From assembly GCF_024701375.2 (NCBI RefSeq), contig NZ_CP113910.1:5580001-5644000 (forward strand): a DNA stretch of 64,000 bases, given 5' to 3'. This document shows, piece after piece, positions 23,925 through 34,930 of the stretch. The notes under the pieces are model-generated. The model worked only from the letters and a program-made list of their open reading frames with translations. It searched no databases and was not told the DNA's origin. The position numbers and the translations under genes are program-made. Origin of the DNA: Streptomyces sp. KMM 9044 (GTDB lineage Bacteria > Actinomycetota > Actinomycetes > Streptomycetales > Streptomycetaceae). Numbering within the stretch: position 1 is the stretch's first letter; every line of letters starts with the position of its first letter.

Positions 23925-24443
23925 TCAGCGGGTCGAGAAGCCGCTCGTCCCCGGGCCCGAGGGGTCCGGCTGGGACTGCTCGGTCACCGTCGACAGATAC
24001 AGTGCCTCGCCCAGCTTCTCGATGAGTCCCAGCTGGGTGTCCAGGTAGTCGATGTGGTGTTCCTCGTCGGCGAGGATCGCCTCGAAGATGTTGGCGGACG
24101 TGATGTCGTTCTTGCGGCGCATGACCTCCACGCCCCGGCGCAGGCGGTCGATGGCCTCGACCTCGACCTCCCGGTCGGCCTGGAACATCTCCGTCACCGT
24201 CTGCCCGACCCGCACGTGGAAGAGCCGCTGGTAGTTGGGCAGGCCGTCGAGCAGCAGGATGCGGTCGGTGAGGACCTCCGCGTGACGCATCTCGTCGAAG
24301 GACTCGGCGCGCGTGTACTCGGCGAGTTTGGTCCAGCCCTTGTGGTCCTGCAGCTTCGAGTGCAGGAAGTACTGGTTGATCGCGGTCAGCTCGGCGGTCA
24401 GCTGCTCGTTGAGGAATTCGATGACCTCGGGGTCGCCCTGCAT
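23925..24443 (-). CDS. bfr: Bacterioferritin
   Basis: 172-residue heme-containing ferritin that stores iron as a 24-mer. It starts MQGDPEVIEFLNEQLTAELT, with Glu18 of the ferroxidase centre. The helix HSKLQDHKGWTKLAEYTRAE, SFDEMRHAEVLTDR (Glu and His ligands), and ILADEEHHIDYLDTQL complete the di-iron site. Met in DEMRH is the heme-ligand position of the family. The ATG complement at 24441-24443 has AAGGAG about 9 nt upstream. The C-terminal tail after VTEQSQ is Pro/Ser/Gly-rich. It is convergent with bfd and divergent from a molybdoenzyme-like gene. Confidence 0.94.
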   Translation of the reverse strand: MQGDPEVIEFLNEQLTAELTAINQYFLHSKLQDHKGWTKLAEYTRAESFDEMRHAEVLTDRILLLDGLPNYQRLFHVRVGQTVTEMFQADREVEVEAIDRLRRGVEVMRRKNDITSANIFEAILADEEHHIDYLDTQLGLIEKLGEALYLSTVTEQSQPDPSGPGTSGFSTR

Positions 24444-24625
24444 CGCAGAAGCTCCTTCCATACGGATGTACGAGTCAGATGCGCCGCATGATTCCACCGG
24501 CGGAGAAGATCGTCCAGTAAGCGTTGACTTAGCAAGTAAGAGTACATTTGCAGATGTTTTACATGGATTGCTCGTCTTCGTGGCCCCGGTCCGATGCGTC
24601 ACGCAGGGTCTGTCAGGATGGAAGC

Positions 24626-25273
24626 ATGGGTCAGCCGGCGGAACGCGAATCGGAGGAGCGCCCAACGGAGGAAGGGGCACGGTTCGAGCTTCCGCCGGGG
24701 CAGCGGCTGCAGAAGGGCTGGCCGGTCACGCACTACGGGCCGGTGCCCAGGTTCCGGGCCGAGCGCTGGGACTTCAGGGTGTTCGGCGCCACCGCCGAGG
24801 GCGACAAGCACCGCTGGAACCATGAGGAGTTCACGGCCCTGCCGTACCGCAGCGTCGTGGCCGACCTGCACTGCGTCACCAAGTTCAGCATGCTCGGAGC
24901 CGAATGGGGCGGCATTCCGGCGCGCACCGTCCTGGAGCTCGCCCCGCCCGCGCCCGACGTCACCCATGTGATGGTGTGGGCCGAGTACGGATTCAGTTCC
25001 AACCTGCGTCTGGCGGACTTCTCGTCCGAGCGGACCCTCTTCGCCACCCACAAGGACGGTGAACTGCTGACCGCCGAGCACGGATTTCCGCTCCGTCTGG
25101 TCGTTCCCCATCTGTACGCCTGGAAGGGACCCAAATGGGTCCGCGGAGTGGAGTACATGACCGACGACCGCCGCGGTTTCTGGGAGGAGCGCGGCTATCA
25201 CAACGTCGGCGATCCCTGGAAGGAGCAGCGCTACTCGTACCAGGAGGAGCCCGGGGACGGCCCCGGGCTCTGA
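24626..25273 (+). CDS. Sulfite oxidase-like molybdopterin oxidoreductase
   Basis: 215-residue protein with the sulfite-oxidase (SUOX) molybdopterin fold, as in YuiH and YedY-type proteins. The molybdenum-ligating Cys is residue 83 in LHCVTKFSM, corresponding to the CVTKWS motif of the family. PPGQRLQKGWPVTHYG at the N-terminus and KWVRGVEYMTDDRRGFWE near the end are conserved family segments. No Tat or Sec signal is present, so it should be cytoplasmic. AGGA lies before the ATG at 24626. It ends 16 bp from the convergent endonuclease IV gene. The substrate is unknown. Confidence 0.88.
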   Translation: MGQPAERESEERPTEEGARFELPPGQRLQKGWPVTHYGPVPRFRAERWDFRVFGATAEGDKHRWNHEEFTALPYRSVVADLHCVTKFSMLGAEWGGIPARTVLELAPPAPDVTHVMVWAEYGFSSNLRLADFSSERTLFATHKDGELLTAEHGFPLRLVVPHLYAWKGPKWVRGVEYMTDDRRGFWEERGYHNVGDPWKEQRYSYQEEPGDGPGL

Positions 25274-25289
25274 GCCGGTCCGGGTGGGA

Positions 25290-26168
25290 CTACGACTCCC
25301 GGAGCTTCTTCAGCCGCTCCACGTCCGCCGCGTGCCCCTCCTTGCCGCCGGGCGTCTCGATGATCAGCGGCACGCCCTCGGTCGCGGGGTGTGTCATCAG
25401 CGCGCGGAACGGGTCCTCGCCGATACGGCCGTCGCCGATGTTCGCGTGACGGTCCTTGTGCGCGCCGGCCACATCCATCGAGTCATTGGCGTGGATCAGT
25501 TTCAGCCGCCCCTCACCGACCGTGTCCACCAACAGATCCAGCGTCCGGTGCATCCCGTCCGGTCCGGTCAGATCGTGACCGGCCGCGAAGACATGACAGG
25601 TGTCCAGGCAGACGCCCAGCTTCGGATGGGCGTCCAGCACCTCGAAGTACGGCCCGAAGTCCCAGGTCCGCGAGCAGAGGGAGGAGCCCTGGCCGGCCGT
25701 CGACTCCAGCAGCAGGAACGGGTCGTCGTCATGGGTGAGCTCGTCGAGCAGCGGCAGCAGGTACTCCCGTACCTGTGCCAGCGCCACCGACCGCTCGCGT
25801 CCACCGGTCGCGCTGCCGGTGTGGACCACCACGCCCAGTGCCCCGATCTCGCGCCCGCGCCGCAGCGAGTGCCGCAGCGACTCGGCGGACCGTTCGGCGG
25901 TCGCCCGGGTGTGTGACCCGAAGTTGATCAGGTACGGGGCGTGCACGTACGCCGGGATCGCCTCGGCCGCACACGTCTCGCGGAAGGCCTCGTCCTGCTT
26001 CGGGCTGCCGACCGGCGTCGCCCAGCCCCGCGGATTGGCGACGAAGACCTGCACGGTCTCCGCACGCAGCTCACGGGCGTAGGACAGACCGACGGAATGC
26101 AGACCGCCGGCCACGGGGACATGGCCGCCGACCGGGTTGCGGGCAGGGCCGGACAGGTGACTCTTCAC
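25290..26168 (-). CDS. nfo: Deoxyribonuclease IV (AP endonuclease, Nfo/EndoIV)
   Basis: 292-residue TIM-barrel zinc endonuclease that cuts DNA at abasic sites. The EndoIV signature blocks are visible: GGHVPVAGGL near residue 14, QVFVANPRGW, YVHAPYLINFGS with a zinc His, GVVVHTGSATGG, LLESTAGQGSSL (zinc Glu), GVCLDTCHVFAAGHDL (Asp/His), KLIHANDSM followed by DRHANIGDG, and the final LIIETPGG. The start is the GTG complement at 26166-26168 and lacks a strong ribosome site. It is separated from the PASTA kinase by 42 bp on the same strand. Confidence 0.93.
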   Translation of the reverse strand: MKSHLSGPARNPVGGHVPVAGGLHSVGLSYARELRAETVQVFVANPRGWATPVGSPKQDEAFRETCAAEAIPAYVHAPYLINFGSHTRATAERSAESLRHSLRRGREIGALGVVVHTGSATGGRERSVALAQVREYLLPLLDELTHDDDPFLLLESTAGQGSSLCSRTWDFGPYFEVLDAHPKLGVCLDTCHVFAAGHDLTGPDGMHRTLDLLVDTVGEGRLKLIHANDSMDVAGAHKDRHANIGDGRIGEDPFRALMTHPATEGVPLIIETPGGKEGHAADVERLKKLRES

Positions 26169-26210
26169 CCGTCCAGGGTGTCACGCGTGCGTCCGGCGCC
26201 CGCCGGCGGA

Positions 26211-28139
26211 TCAGCGGATCCTGAGGGTGATCGTCGAGCCCTTGGGCGCGGTGTCCCCGCCCGCCACGGACTGTTCGTCGACGGTGTCGCCGAACAGTCC
26301 GAGCAGTCCGCGGTCCTCCTCGACCCGGAACCCGGCCGCCTCCAGCGTCCTGGTGGCCTTGTCCACGCCGTCCCCGACCACGTCGGGAACCTCGACCATC
26401 TCGGGGCCCTTGGACAGCGTCAGCGTCACGGTGTCCCCCTCGACGGCCTCACCGCCCGCATCCGGGCTCTGCCGGGCCACCCGTCCCGCCTCGTGTTCGG
26501 AGGTGATCCGCCCGGTGGCGACCTCCACCTCGAGGCCGGCCTCCTCCAGCTCGGCGCGCGCGTCCTGAAGGTCCTCGCCGGTCACCTCGGGGATGTCCAC
26601 CGGGTTGCCCCTGCTCACGGTGAGCGCCACCGCCGAGCCCGCACGGACCTCGGTGCCCCCGGCCGGCCCGGTGGAGATCACGGAGCCCTTGGCCACGTCC
26701 TCGCTGAACTCCTGGGTGACCATGCCGGGCTCCAGGCCCACGTCCTCCAGCGCGGACCGCGCCTTGTCCAGTGCGACGCCGTCCACATCGGGCACCTGCA
26801 CGGTCCTCGGCCCCTTGGAGAGGGTCAGCGAGACCGAGTCGGTGTTGCGGATGCGCTCGCCCGCCCCCGGATCCGTACTGATCACCGTGCCCCGCCCCAC
26901 GGAGTCGCTGTACGCCTCCTCGACCTGCCCGACGTCCAGCCCGGCCTGAGCCAGCCGGTCCCGGGCCTGCTTCTCGGTCTTGGCCAGCAGCGGCGGGACC
27001 TTGGTGAACTGGCCCGAGTTGATGTACCAGACGCCCGCTCCGGCCCCGAGGAGCAGCAGCACCACGACGACGATCGTCATCGGGCCGCGCCGCAGCGCCG
27101 GAGCGCGCAGTACCGGACCGCGCCGGGGCGGCAGCGGCGCCGGGAACGGGAGCCGGCTGGTGCGGTGGTCCGTGTCCTCGTCGACGGGCAGCGGGCGGGG
27201 CACCGTCAGCGCGCGCGGGATGACGCTCGTACGGTCCTCGGCGTTGTGGTGCCGCGACGACAGTGCCTGCGGTGGAGTCGCGTCCAGCTGCGCCGCGTCG
27301 AGGCCGCCGCGGACCTCGCGGACCTGCGCGAGCAGCGCCACCGCGTCGTACGGGCGGACCTCCGGACTGCGCGCGGTCGCCGACGCGACCAGTTCGTCCA
27401 GCGCGTAGGCCATACCGGGCACGGCGGCCGACGGCGGCGGTACGTCGTCGTGCAGATGTTTGTAGAGCACGATCGCGGGGGAGTCCCCCTCGTGCGGACG
27501 CTCACCCGTCAGCACCTCGTAGAGCAGGATGCCGCACGCGTAGACGTCCACGCGGGGGTCGGCGGCACCGTTCTTGATCTGCTCCGGTGCCAGGTAGGAG
27601 ACCGTGCCCAGCACGGTGCCGGTGGTGTTCGTCACCGTGTCCACGCCCCGGACCAGGCCGAAGTCGGCGACCTTGACCCAGCCGTCGTCCCCTATCAGCA
27701 CGTTCTCCGGCTTCATGTCCCGGTGCACGAAACCGGCGCGGTGGGCGGCGCCGAGCGCGGCCAGCATCGGCTCCAGGATGTCCAGCGCGGCCCGCGGCTG
27801 CAGCGCCCCGCGCTCACGCAGCACGTCCCGAAGGGTGCAGCCGGCGACGTACTCCATCGCCAGATACACGTACCCCCGGTCGGTGCCCTGGTCGAAGACC
27901 TGAACCACGTTCGGATGGGCCAGACGGGCCACCGACTTCGCCTCGCGGATGAACCGGTCGACGAAGGAGCCGTCGGCGGCGAGCGCCGGGTGCATCACCT
28001 TGAGCGCGAGCACGCGGTCGAGACGGGTGTCCACGGCCCGGTAGACCGTGGCCATCCCGCCGACCGCGATGCGCGCCTCGACGCGATACCGGCCGTCGAG
28101 CACCTGCCCGACCAGAGGGTCCTGAAGGGTCGTGTCCAC
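26211..28139 (-). CDS. pkaF: PASTA-domain Ser/Thr protein kinase (PknB family)
   Basis: 642-residue transmembrane kinase. The cytoplasmic kinase domain spans residues about 18-275, with glycine loop and ATP Lys (VGGMATVYRA, LALKVMH), catalytic HRDMKPENV, DFGLVRG and APEQ. A Pro/Arg-rich juxtamembrane stretch follows, then one membrane helix at about 354-374, then four extracellular PASTA repeats to the C-terminus. PASTA repeats bind muropeptides or lipid II, so it may link wall status to division. The GTG complement at 28137-28139 lies 7 nt after a TAGACT hexamer, predicting a leaderless mRNA. The symbol rests on position relative to the thi genes and should be treated as probable. Confidence 0.9.
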   Translation of the reverse strand: MDTTLQDPLVGQVLDGRYRVEARIAVGGMATVYRAVDTRLDRVLALKVMHPALAADGSFVDRFIREAKSVARLAHPNVVQVFDQGTDRGYVYLAMEYVAGCTLRDVLRERGALQPRAALDILEPMLAALGAAHRAGFVHRDMKPENVLIGDDGWVKVADFGLVRGVDTVTNTTGTVLGTVSYLAPEQIKNGAADPRVDVYACGILLYEVLTGERPHEGDSPAIVLYKHLHDDVPPPSAAVPGMAYALDELVASATARSPEVRPYDAVALLAQVREVRGGLDAAQLDATPPQALSSRHHNAEDRTSVIPRALTVPRPLPVDEDTDHRTSRLPFPAPLPPRRGPVLRAPALRRGPMTIVVVVLLLLGAGAGVWYINSGQFTKVPPLLAKTEKQARDRLAQAGLDVGQVEEAYSDSVGRGTVISTDPGAGERIRNTDSVSLTLSKGPRTVQVPDVDGVALDKARSALEDVGLEPGMVTQEFSEDVAKGSVISTGPAGGTEVRAGSAVALTVSRGNPVDIPEVTGEDLQDARAELEEAGLEVEVATGRITSEHEAGRVARQSPDAGGEAVEGDTVTLTLSKGPEMVEVPDVVGDGVDKATRTLEAAGFRVEEDRGLLGLFGDTVDEQSVAGGDTAPKGSTITLRIR

Positions 28140-28146
28140 GCAGGTG

Positions 28147-28152
28147 AGTCTA
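28147..28152 (-). promoter_or_regulatory. Candidate -10 (TAGACT) for the PASTA kinase
   Basis: TAGACT read on the minus strand ends 7 nt before the GTG start, with no ribosome site between them. Confidence 0.5.
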
Positions 28153-28301
28153 CGAGCCGCCGCCGACACCCCCACCGCTTCGTCGCGGACCGCACCGTGA
28201 CTGCAGCGGACCTGTGACGCAACCCACGCACACGGCGCGGGGCAAACGCGTGCACGGCCCGGCCCACGACGCCGAGGCCGAGGCCGGTGGCGCACTCCCA
28301 C

Positions 28302-28332
28302 GGGGAGCGTTCACCGCCGGGGAGCATTCACC
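28302..28332. repeat. Two 14-bp direct repeats (GGGGAGCRTTCACC)
   Basis: Copies at 28302-28315 and 28319-28332 differ at one base and are spaced 17 bp apart. They lie between the thiG 3' end and the kinase promoter, about 165 bp upstream of the kinase start. No known operator is recognised. Confidence 0.6.
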
Positions 28333-28375
28333 TCTCGACCGACTGGAAACGGGTGGTGCGCGGGTGGGAGAACAC

Positions 28376-30626
<2,251 letters not shown>

Positions 30627-30640
30627 GGGCGTCCAGCCCC

Positions 30641-30728
30641 TCCCTTCGCCGGCATGACCCGGATCAGGTTCATACGGTCGGAGGCCGCCAGCCTCCCTCT
30701 CAGTCCGGTGCGTCCGGACTCCCGCGCG
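30641..30728 (-). promoter_or_regulatory. TPP riboswitch (THI box)
   Basis: On the minus strand the leader contains the diagnostic CTGAGAGG (complement of TCTCAG at 30698-30703), followed by ACCTGATCCGGGTCATGCC and GCGAAGGGA (complement 30641-30649). These are the universally conserved pyrimidine- and pyrophosphate-binding elements of the thiamine pyrophosphate aptamer. The closing segment runs into the ribosome site of thiO, so TPP binding probably blocks translation initiation directly. Confidence 0.95.
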
Positions 30729-30743
30729 TGCTCTACGGTGGCC

Positions 30744-30749
30744 AGCCTA
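30744..30749 (-). promoter_or_regulatory. Candidate -10 (TAGGCT) for the thiO operon
   Basis: TAGGCT on the minus strand lies about 16 nt upstream of the riboswitch aptamer and would start transcription just before it. Confidence 0.4.
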
Positions 30750-30794
30750 GTCCCGGAACAATGCCGGAACAACGAACGTGCAGGGAGCCTTCAC

Positions 30795-31181
30795 ATGGCT
30801 GGTTCGCTCGACGGCCTGGTCCTTTCCCCGGTCGCCGACCAGGCGTCGGGGCAGGTCGGTACCCGCACCCGGTTCGTCTACCACGAGCAAGGCGGCCGGA
30901 TCTGGGCCGAGTACGCGGGCGGTGACGTCGTCCGCGGACATTTGGTGGGCACCAGGGAAGGGGACCGGCTGGACTTCCGGTACGTGCAGCTCAAACAGGA
31001 CGGCACCACCTCGGGCGGACGCTGCGAGTCGACGGTCGTGGAACTGCCCGACGGGCGGCTGCGACTGGAGGAGACCTGGGCGTGGGAGTCGCAGCCGGGC
31101 AGCGGCACCAGCGTGGTGGAGCAACTCACGACCCCCGGGGACCGACCGGCCGCCGAACAGGTGTCTATGGTGATCAGGTGA
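30795..31181 (+). CDS. Small conserved hypothetical protein (beta-rich, N-acetylglutamate synthase-like label)
   Basis: 128-residue soluble protein with regularly spaced aromatic and Gly residues suggesting an antiparallel beta barrel: TRFVYHEQGGRIWAEYAGG, then VRGHLVGTREGDRLDFRYVQ and RLRLEETWAW. Similar short proteins in actinomycetes are often labelled N-acetylglutamate synthase, but nothing here resembles a GNAT acetyltransferase, so I do not accept that function. GGGAG precedes the ATG at 30795. The next gene, a flavin oxidoreductase, starts inside its stop codon (GTGA overlap), which points to joint function. Confidence 0.75.
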   Translation: MAGSLDGLVLSPVADQASGQVGTRTRFVYHEQGGRIWAEYAGGDVVRGHLVGTREGDRLDFRYVQLKQDGTTSGGRCESTVVELPDGRLRLEETWAWESQPGSGTSVVEQLTTPGDRPAAEQVSMVIR

Positions 31182-32422
31182 GCGAGCAGACACAGGGACG
31201 GGGGCCGTCCGGGCCGGGGCGTGTGGTGGTGACGGGAGCCGGCATGGCCGGCGTGCAGACCGCCGTCTCCCTCCGCGAGCAGGGCTTCACCGGTGTCGTG
31301 ACCCTCATCGGCGCCGAGCCCCACCAGCCGTACGACAGACCGCCGTTGTCCAAGGCCGTCCTGCTGGGAAAGGCGGAGGGCTCCGCCCTCGACGTCGACT
31401 TCGAGGCACTCGGTATCGAACTGCGGCTCGGTTGCGAGGTGTTCGGGCTGCGCCCCGCCGACCACGAGCTGGACACGGAGGCCGGGCCGGTCCCCTACGA
31501 CGTCCTGGTCGTCGCGACCGGCGCCGAACCGGTCCGGCTGCCGGGTGCCGAAGGTGTTCCGGGCGTCCATCTGCTGCGCACCCTCGACGACGCCGAACGG
31601 CTGCGGCCCGTGCTCGCGCGCCGGCGGGACGTCGTGGTCGTCGGCGCCGGCTGGATCGGCGCGGAGTTCGCCACGGCGGCGCGCGAGGCGGGCTGCGCGG
31701 TCACCGTCGTGGAGGCCGCGGACCGTCCGCTGGCCGAGGCGCTGCCCGCCGAGGTGGCAGCTTCGATGACCGCCTGGTACGGCGACGCGGGAGTGGAGTT
31801 GCGCACGCACGCACGCGTGGAACGCGTCGAGCCGGGCGCGGTGGTGCTGGACGACGGCTCACGGCTGCCCGCGGACGCCGTCGTCGTCGGGATCGGTGCC
31901 CGCCCCGCCACCGCCTGGCTGGCCGGCTCCGGCATCGAGCTGGGCCGGTACGGCGAGGTGGCCGCCGACGCGCGCCTGACGACCTCCGTGCCGGACGTGT
32001 ACGCGGTCGGCGACTGCGCGTCCTTCCCCTCGCAGCGGTACGGCGAACGCCTGCTGGTGCATCACTGGGACAACGCCCTGCAGGGCCCGCGCACGGTCGC
32101 GGCGAACATCGTCGGGACGGCCACCGGTGAGCCCCCGGCGGTGTACGACCCGGTGCCGTACTTCTGGTCCGAGCAGTTCGGACGCTTCGTCCAGTACGCC
32201 GGGTACCACGCGGACGCCGACCGGACGGTGTGGCGCGGGGAGGCGGACGGGCCGGCGTGGACGGTCTGCTGGCTCCGCGGGTCCCGGCTGGTCGCGCTGC
32301 TGGCCGTGGGCCGCCCCCGCGACCTGGCCCAGGGGCGCCGGCTGATCGAGGCGGGCACGGCGATGGACGGGACCCTGCTGGCCGACCAGACGAGACCGTT
32401 GAAATCGGCGAAGGCGGCGTGA
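31178..32422 (+). CDS. FAD-dependent pyridine nucleotide reductase (ferredoxin/rubredoxin reductase type)
   Basis: 414-residue two-dinucleotide-binding-domain flavoprotein of the type that moves electrons from NAD(P)H to ferredoxins of P450 and dioxygenase systems. Features: FAD motif VVVTGAGMAGVQTAV, HQPYDRPPLSK, NAD-binding VVVVGAGWIGAEFAT near residue 150, the second FAD motif VPDVYAVGDCA near 270, and a C-terminal reductase domain (YFWSEQFGRFVQYAG). The GTG at 31178 overlaps the upstream stop by 4 nt. No ferredoxin or P450 gene is adjacent. The partner is therefore unknown. Confidence 0.9.
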   Translation: MSEQTQGRGPSGPGRVVVTGAGMAGVQTAVSLREQGFTGVVTLIGAEPHQPYDRPPLSKAVLLGKAEGSALDVDFEALGIELRLGCEVFGLRPADHELDTEAGPVPYDVLVVATGAEPVRLPGAEGVPGVHLLRTLDDAERLRPVLARRRDVVVVGAGWIGAEFATAAREAGCAVTVVEAADRPLAEALPAEVAASMTAWYGDAGVELRTHARVERVEPGAVVLDDGSRLPADAVVVGIGARPATAWLAGSGIELGRYGEVAADARLTTSVPDVYAVGDCASFPSQRYGERLLVHHWDNALQGPRTVAANIVGTATGEPPAVYDPVPYFWSEQFGRFVQYAGYHADADRTVWRGEADGPAWTVCWLRGSRLVALLAVGRPRDLAQGRRLIEAGTAMDGTLLADQTRPLKSAKAA

Positions 32423-32540
32423 GTACCGGGTCCCCGCCGTCCTCGTGCCGCGGCGTCAGACGGTCCGCCCGGGCTGAAACATCCGCCCAGGTGGAGGGGC
32501 CTGGCTTCCGGCTGCCGGTGGCAGATGGCACGCTTGTCCC

Positions 32541-32906
32541 GTGACCGAGATTGACGCAAAGACCGATGCTCTCGTCCCCGCCTGGCTCACCCTGCCCGAC
32601 ATCGCCGAGATGCTCGACGTCGAGGTGACGCGCGTCCGGCAGCTGGTCAAGGACGGCCAGCTCATCGCCGTACGCCGAGGTGAGAACCGCGCACTGCACG
32701 TCCCCGCGGCCTTCATCGACGGGGACAAGGTCGTCAAGGGCCTTTCCGGGACCCTGACGCTCCTGCGGGACGACGGCTTCACGGACGAGGAGATGCTGGA
32801 CTGGCTCTTCACCCCCGACGAGAGCCTGCCGGGCACGCCCGCGCAGGCGCTGAGCGAGAACCGTGGCACGGAGGTGAAGCGCCGCGCCCAGGCGCTCGCC
32901 GTCTGA
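32541..32906 (+). CDS. Rv2175c-family winged-HTH DNA-binding protein
   Basis: 121-residue protein. The N-terminal half is an HTH of the MerR/excisionase style ([27 protein letters not shown]), and the C-terminal half matches the conserved region of the mycobacterial Rv2175c family ([27 protein letters not shown]). Rv2175c is a substrate of the Ser/Thr kinase PknL, which phosphorylates its N-terminal tail. Here the N-terminus holds Thr2 and Thr8, and a PASTA kinase gene lies 4.4 kb away. GTG at 32541 follows a CACGCT hexamer by 6 nt with no ribosome site. A 9-bp GC hairpin at 32907-32928 starts directly after the stop. DNA targets are unknown. Confidence 0.85.
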   Translation: MTEIDAKTDALVPAWLTLPDIAEMLDVEVTRVRQLVKDGQLIAVRRGENRALHVPAAFIDGDKVVKGLSGTLTLLRDDGFTDEEMLDWLFTPDESLPGTPAQALSENRGTEVKRRAQALAV

Positions 32907-32928
32907 CCCCGGGGCCCGTGCCCCGGGG
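32907..32928 (+). terminator. GC hairpin directly after the Rv2175c-family gene
   Basis: CCCCGGGGC and GCCCCGGGG pair perfectly over a 4-nt loop, beginning at the base after the TGA. There is no T-run. Confidence 0.55.
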
Positions 32929-33177
32929 CGGAACGCCGGGACCCGCACGCGCGCCGGTACGCACATCCGTGCGCGCACGCGGTTCGTGCCCGCACCCGCA
33001 CCCGGACGTGAACCGCCACCCGGCGCCGCTCGCACAGGGCGCCGGGGCGGCGGCACGGGGTTCGTCGCAGCGTGTGCTCCGCCGGCCCCGGGCGGGCCGG
33101 GGCATCCGCCGACGACCCACCGGGCCCGCCCCACGCCGACCGGGCCCGGCCGCCACCGACACACGGGGGACTCCCGC

Positions 33178-33858
33178 ATGCCCGACACCGCCGCAGGCAC
33201 CGCTCCGCACGCCCGTCTCGCCGACTCCCTGCTCTACCTCTGCACCGACGCCCGCAAGCGGCAGGGAGACCTCCCGGAGTTCCTGGACGCGGTCCTGGCA
33301 GGCGGTGTCGACATCGTCCAGCTCAGGGACAAGGGCATGGAAGCAGCCGAGGAACTGGAGCACCTGGCGGTTCTCGCGGACGCCTGCGCCCGGCACGGCA
33401 AGCTGCTCGCGGTGAACGACCGCGCGGACGTCGCCCACGCCGCCGGCGCCGGCGTACTGCACCTCGGACAGGGTGACCTCCCCGTCCCCGCGGCCCGGGC
33501 CGTCCTCGGCGAGGACGTCCTGATCGGCCGCTCCACGCACGCCGAGTCCGAGGCCGCCGCGGCCGCCGTGCAGGACGGCGTGGACTACTTCTGCACCGGG
33601 CCCTGCTGGCCCACCCCCACAAAGCCCGGCCGCCCCGCCCCCGGCCTCGGCCTGGTCCGGTACGCCGCCGCCCTCGGCACCGACCGCCCCTGGTTCGCCA
33701 TCGGCGGCATCGGCCTCGGCAACCTCGACGAGGTACTGGACGCCGGCGCCCGCCGGGTCGTGGTCGTACGGGCCATCACCGAGGCGGACGACCCGGGCGC
33801 GGCGGCGGCCGAGTTCGCGAGGCGGACGCGGCAGGCGGCAGGCGGCACCCGTCCCTGA
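33178..33858 (+). CDS. thiE: Thiamine-phosphate synthase ThiE
   Basis: 226-residue TIM-barrel enzyme that couples HMP-pyrophosphate and thiazole phosphate to thiamine phosphate. Visible: [26 protein letters not shown] (phosphate/pyrophosphate contacts), [53 protein letters not shown] and the final [20 protein letters not shown]. The common motif is GPIFPTxTK; here it is [15 protein letters not shown] precedes the ATG. It is on the opposite strand from thiO-thiS-thiG, and I find no THI box in the 271 bp upstream. Confidence 0.95.
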   Translation: MPDTAAGTAPHARLADSLLYLCTDARKRQGDLPEFLDAVLAGGVDIVQLRDKGMEAAEELEHLAVLADACARHGKLLAVNDRADVAHAAGAGVLHLGQGDLPVPAARAVLGEDVLIGRSTHAESEAAAAAVQDGVDYFCTGPCWPTPTKPGRPAPGLGLVRYAAALGTDRPWFAIGGIGLGNLDEVLDAGARRVVVVRAITEADDPGAAAAEFARRTRQAAGGTRP

Positions 33859-33938
33859 CAGTGTCCAAGGGGTGGACAACAAGTCGGCAATTCCGGCAAA
33901 TCCCCCGCATCCGGTTGGGGGGACCGACACCCCCTGGC

Positions 33939-34874
<936 letters not shown>

Positions 34875-34930
34875 ACCGGCCGCACCGGCATACGACACAC
34901 TGCGTAGCGGCCACTGGGAGAGGGGCGTAC

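Noticed and set aside
30795..31181. N-acetylglutamate synthase function for the 128-residue protein
   Set aside because: No GNAT acetyl-CoA motif is present and the length and beta-rich pattern do not fit; the common label looks like an annotation carry-over.
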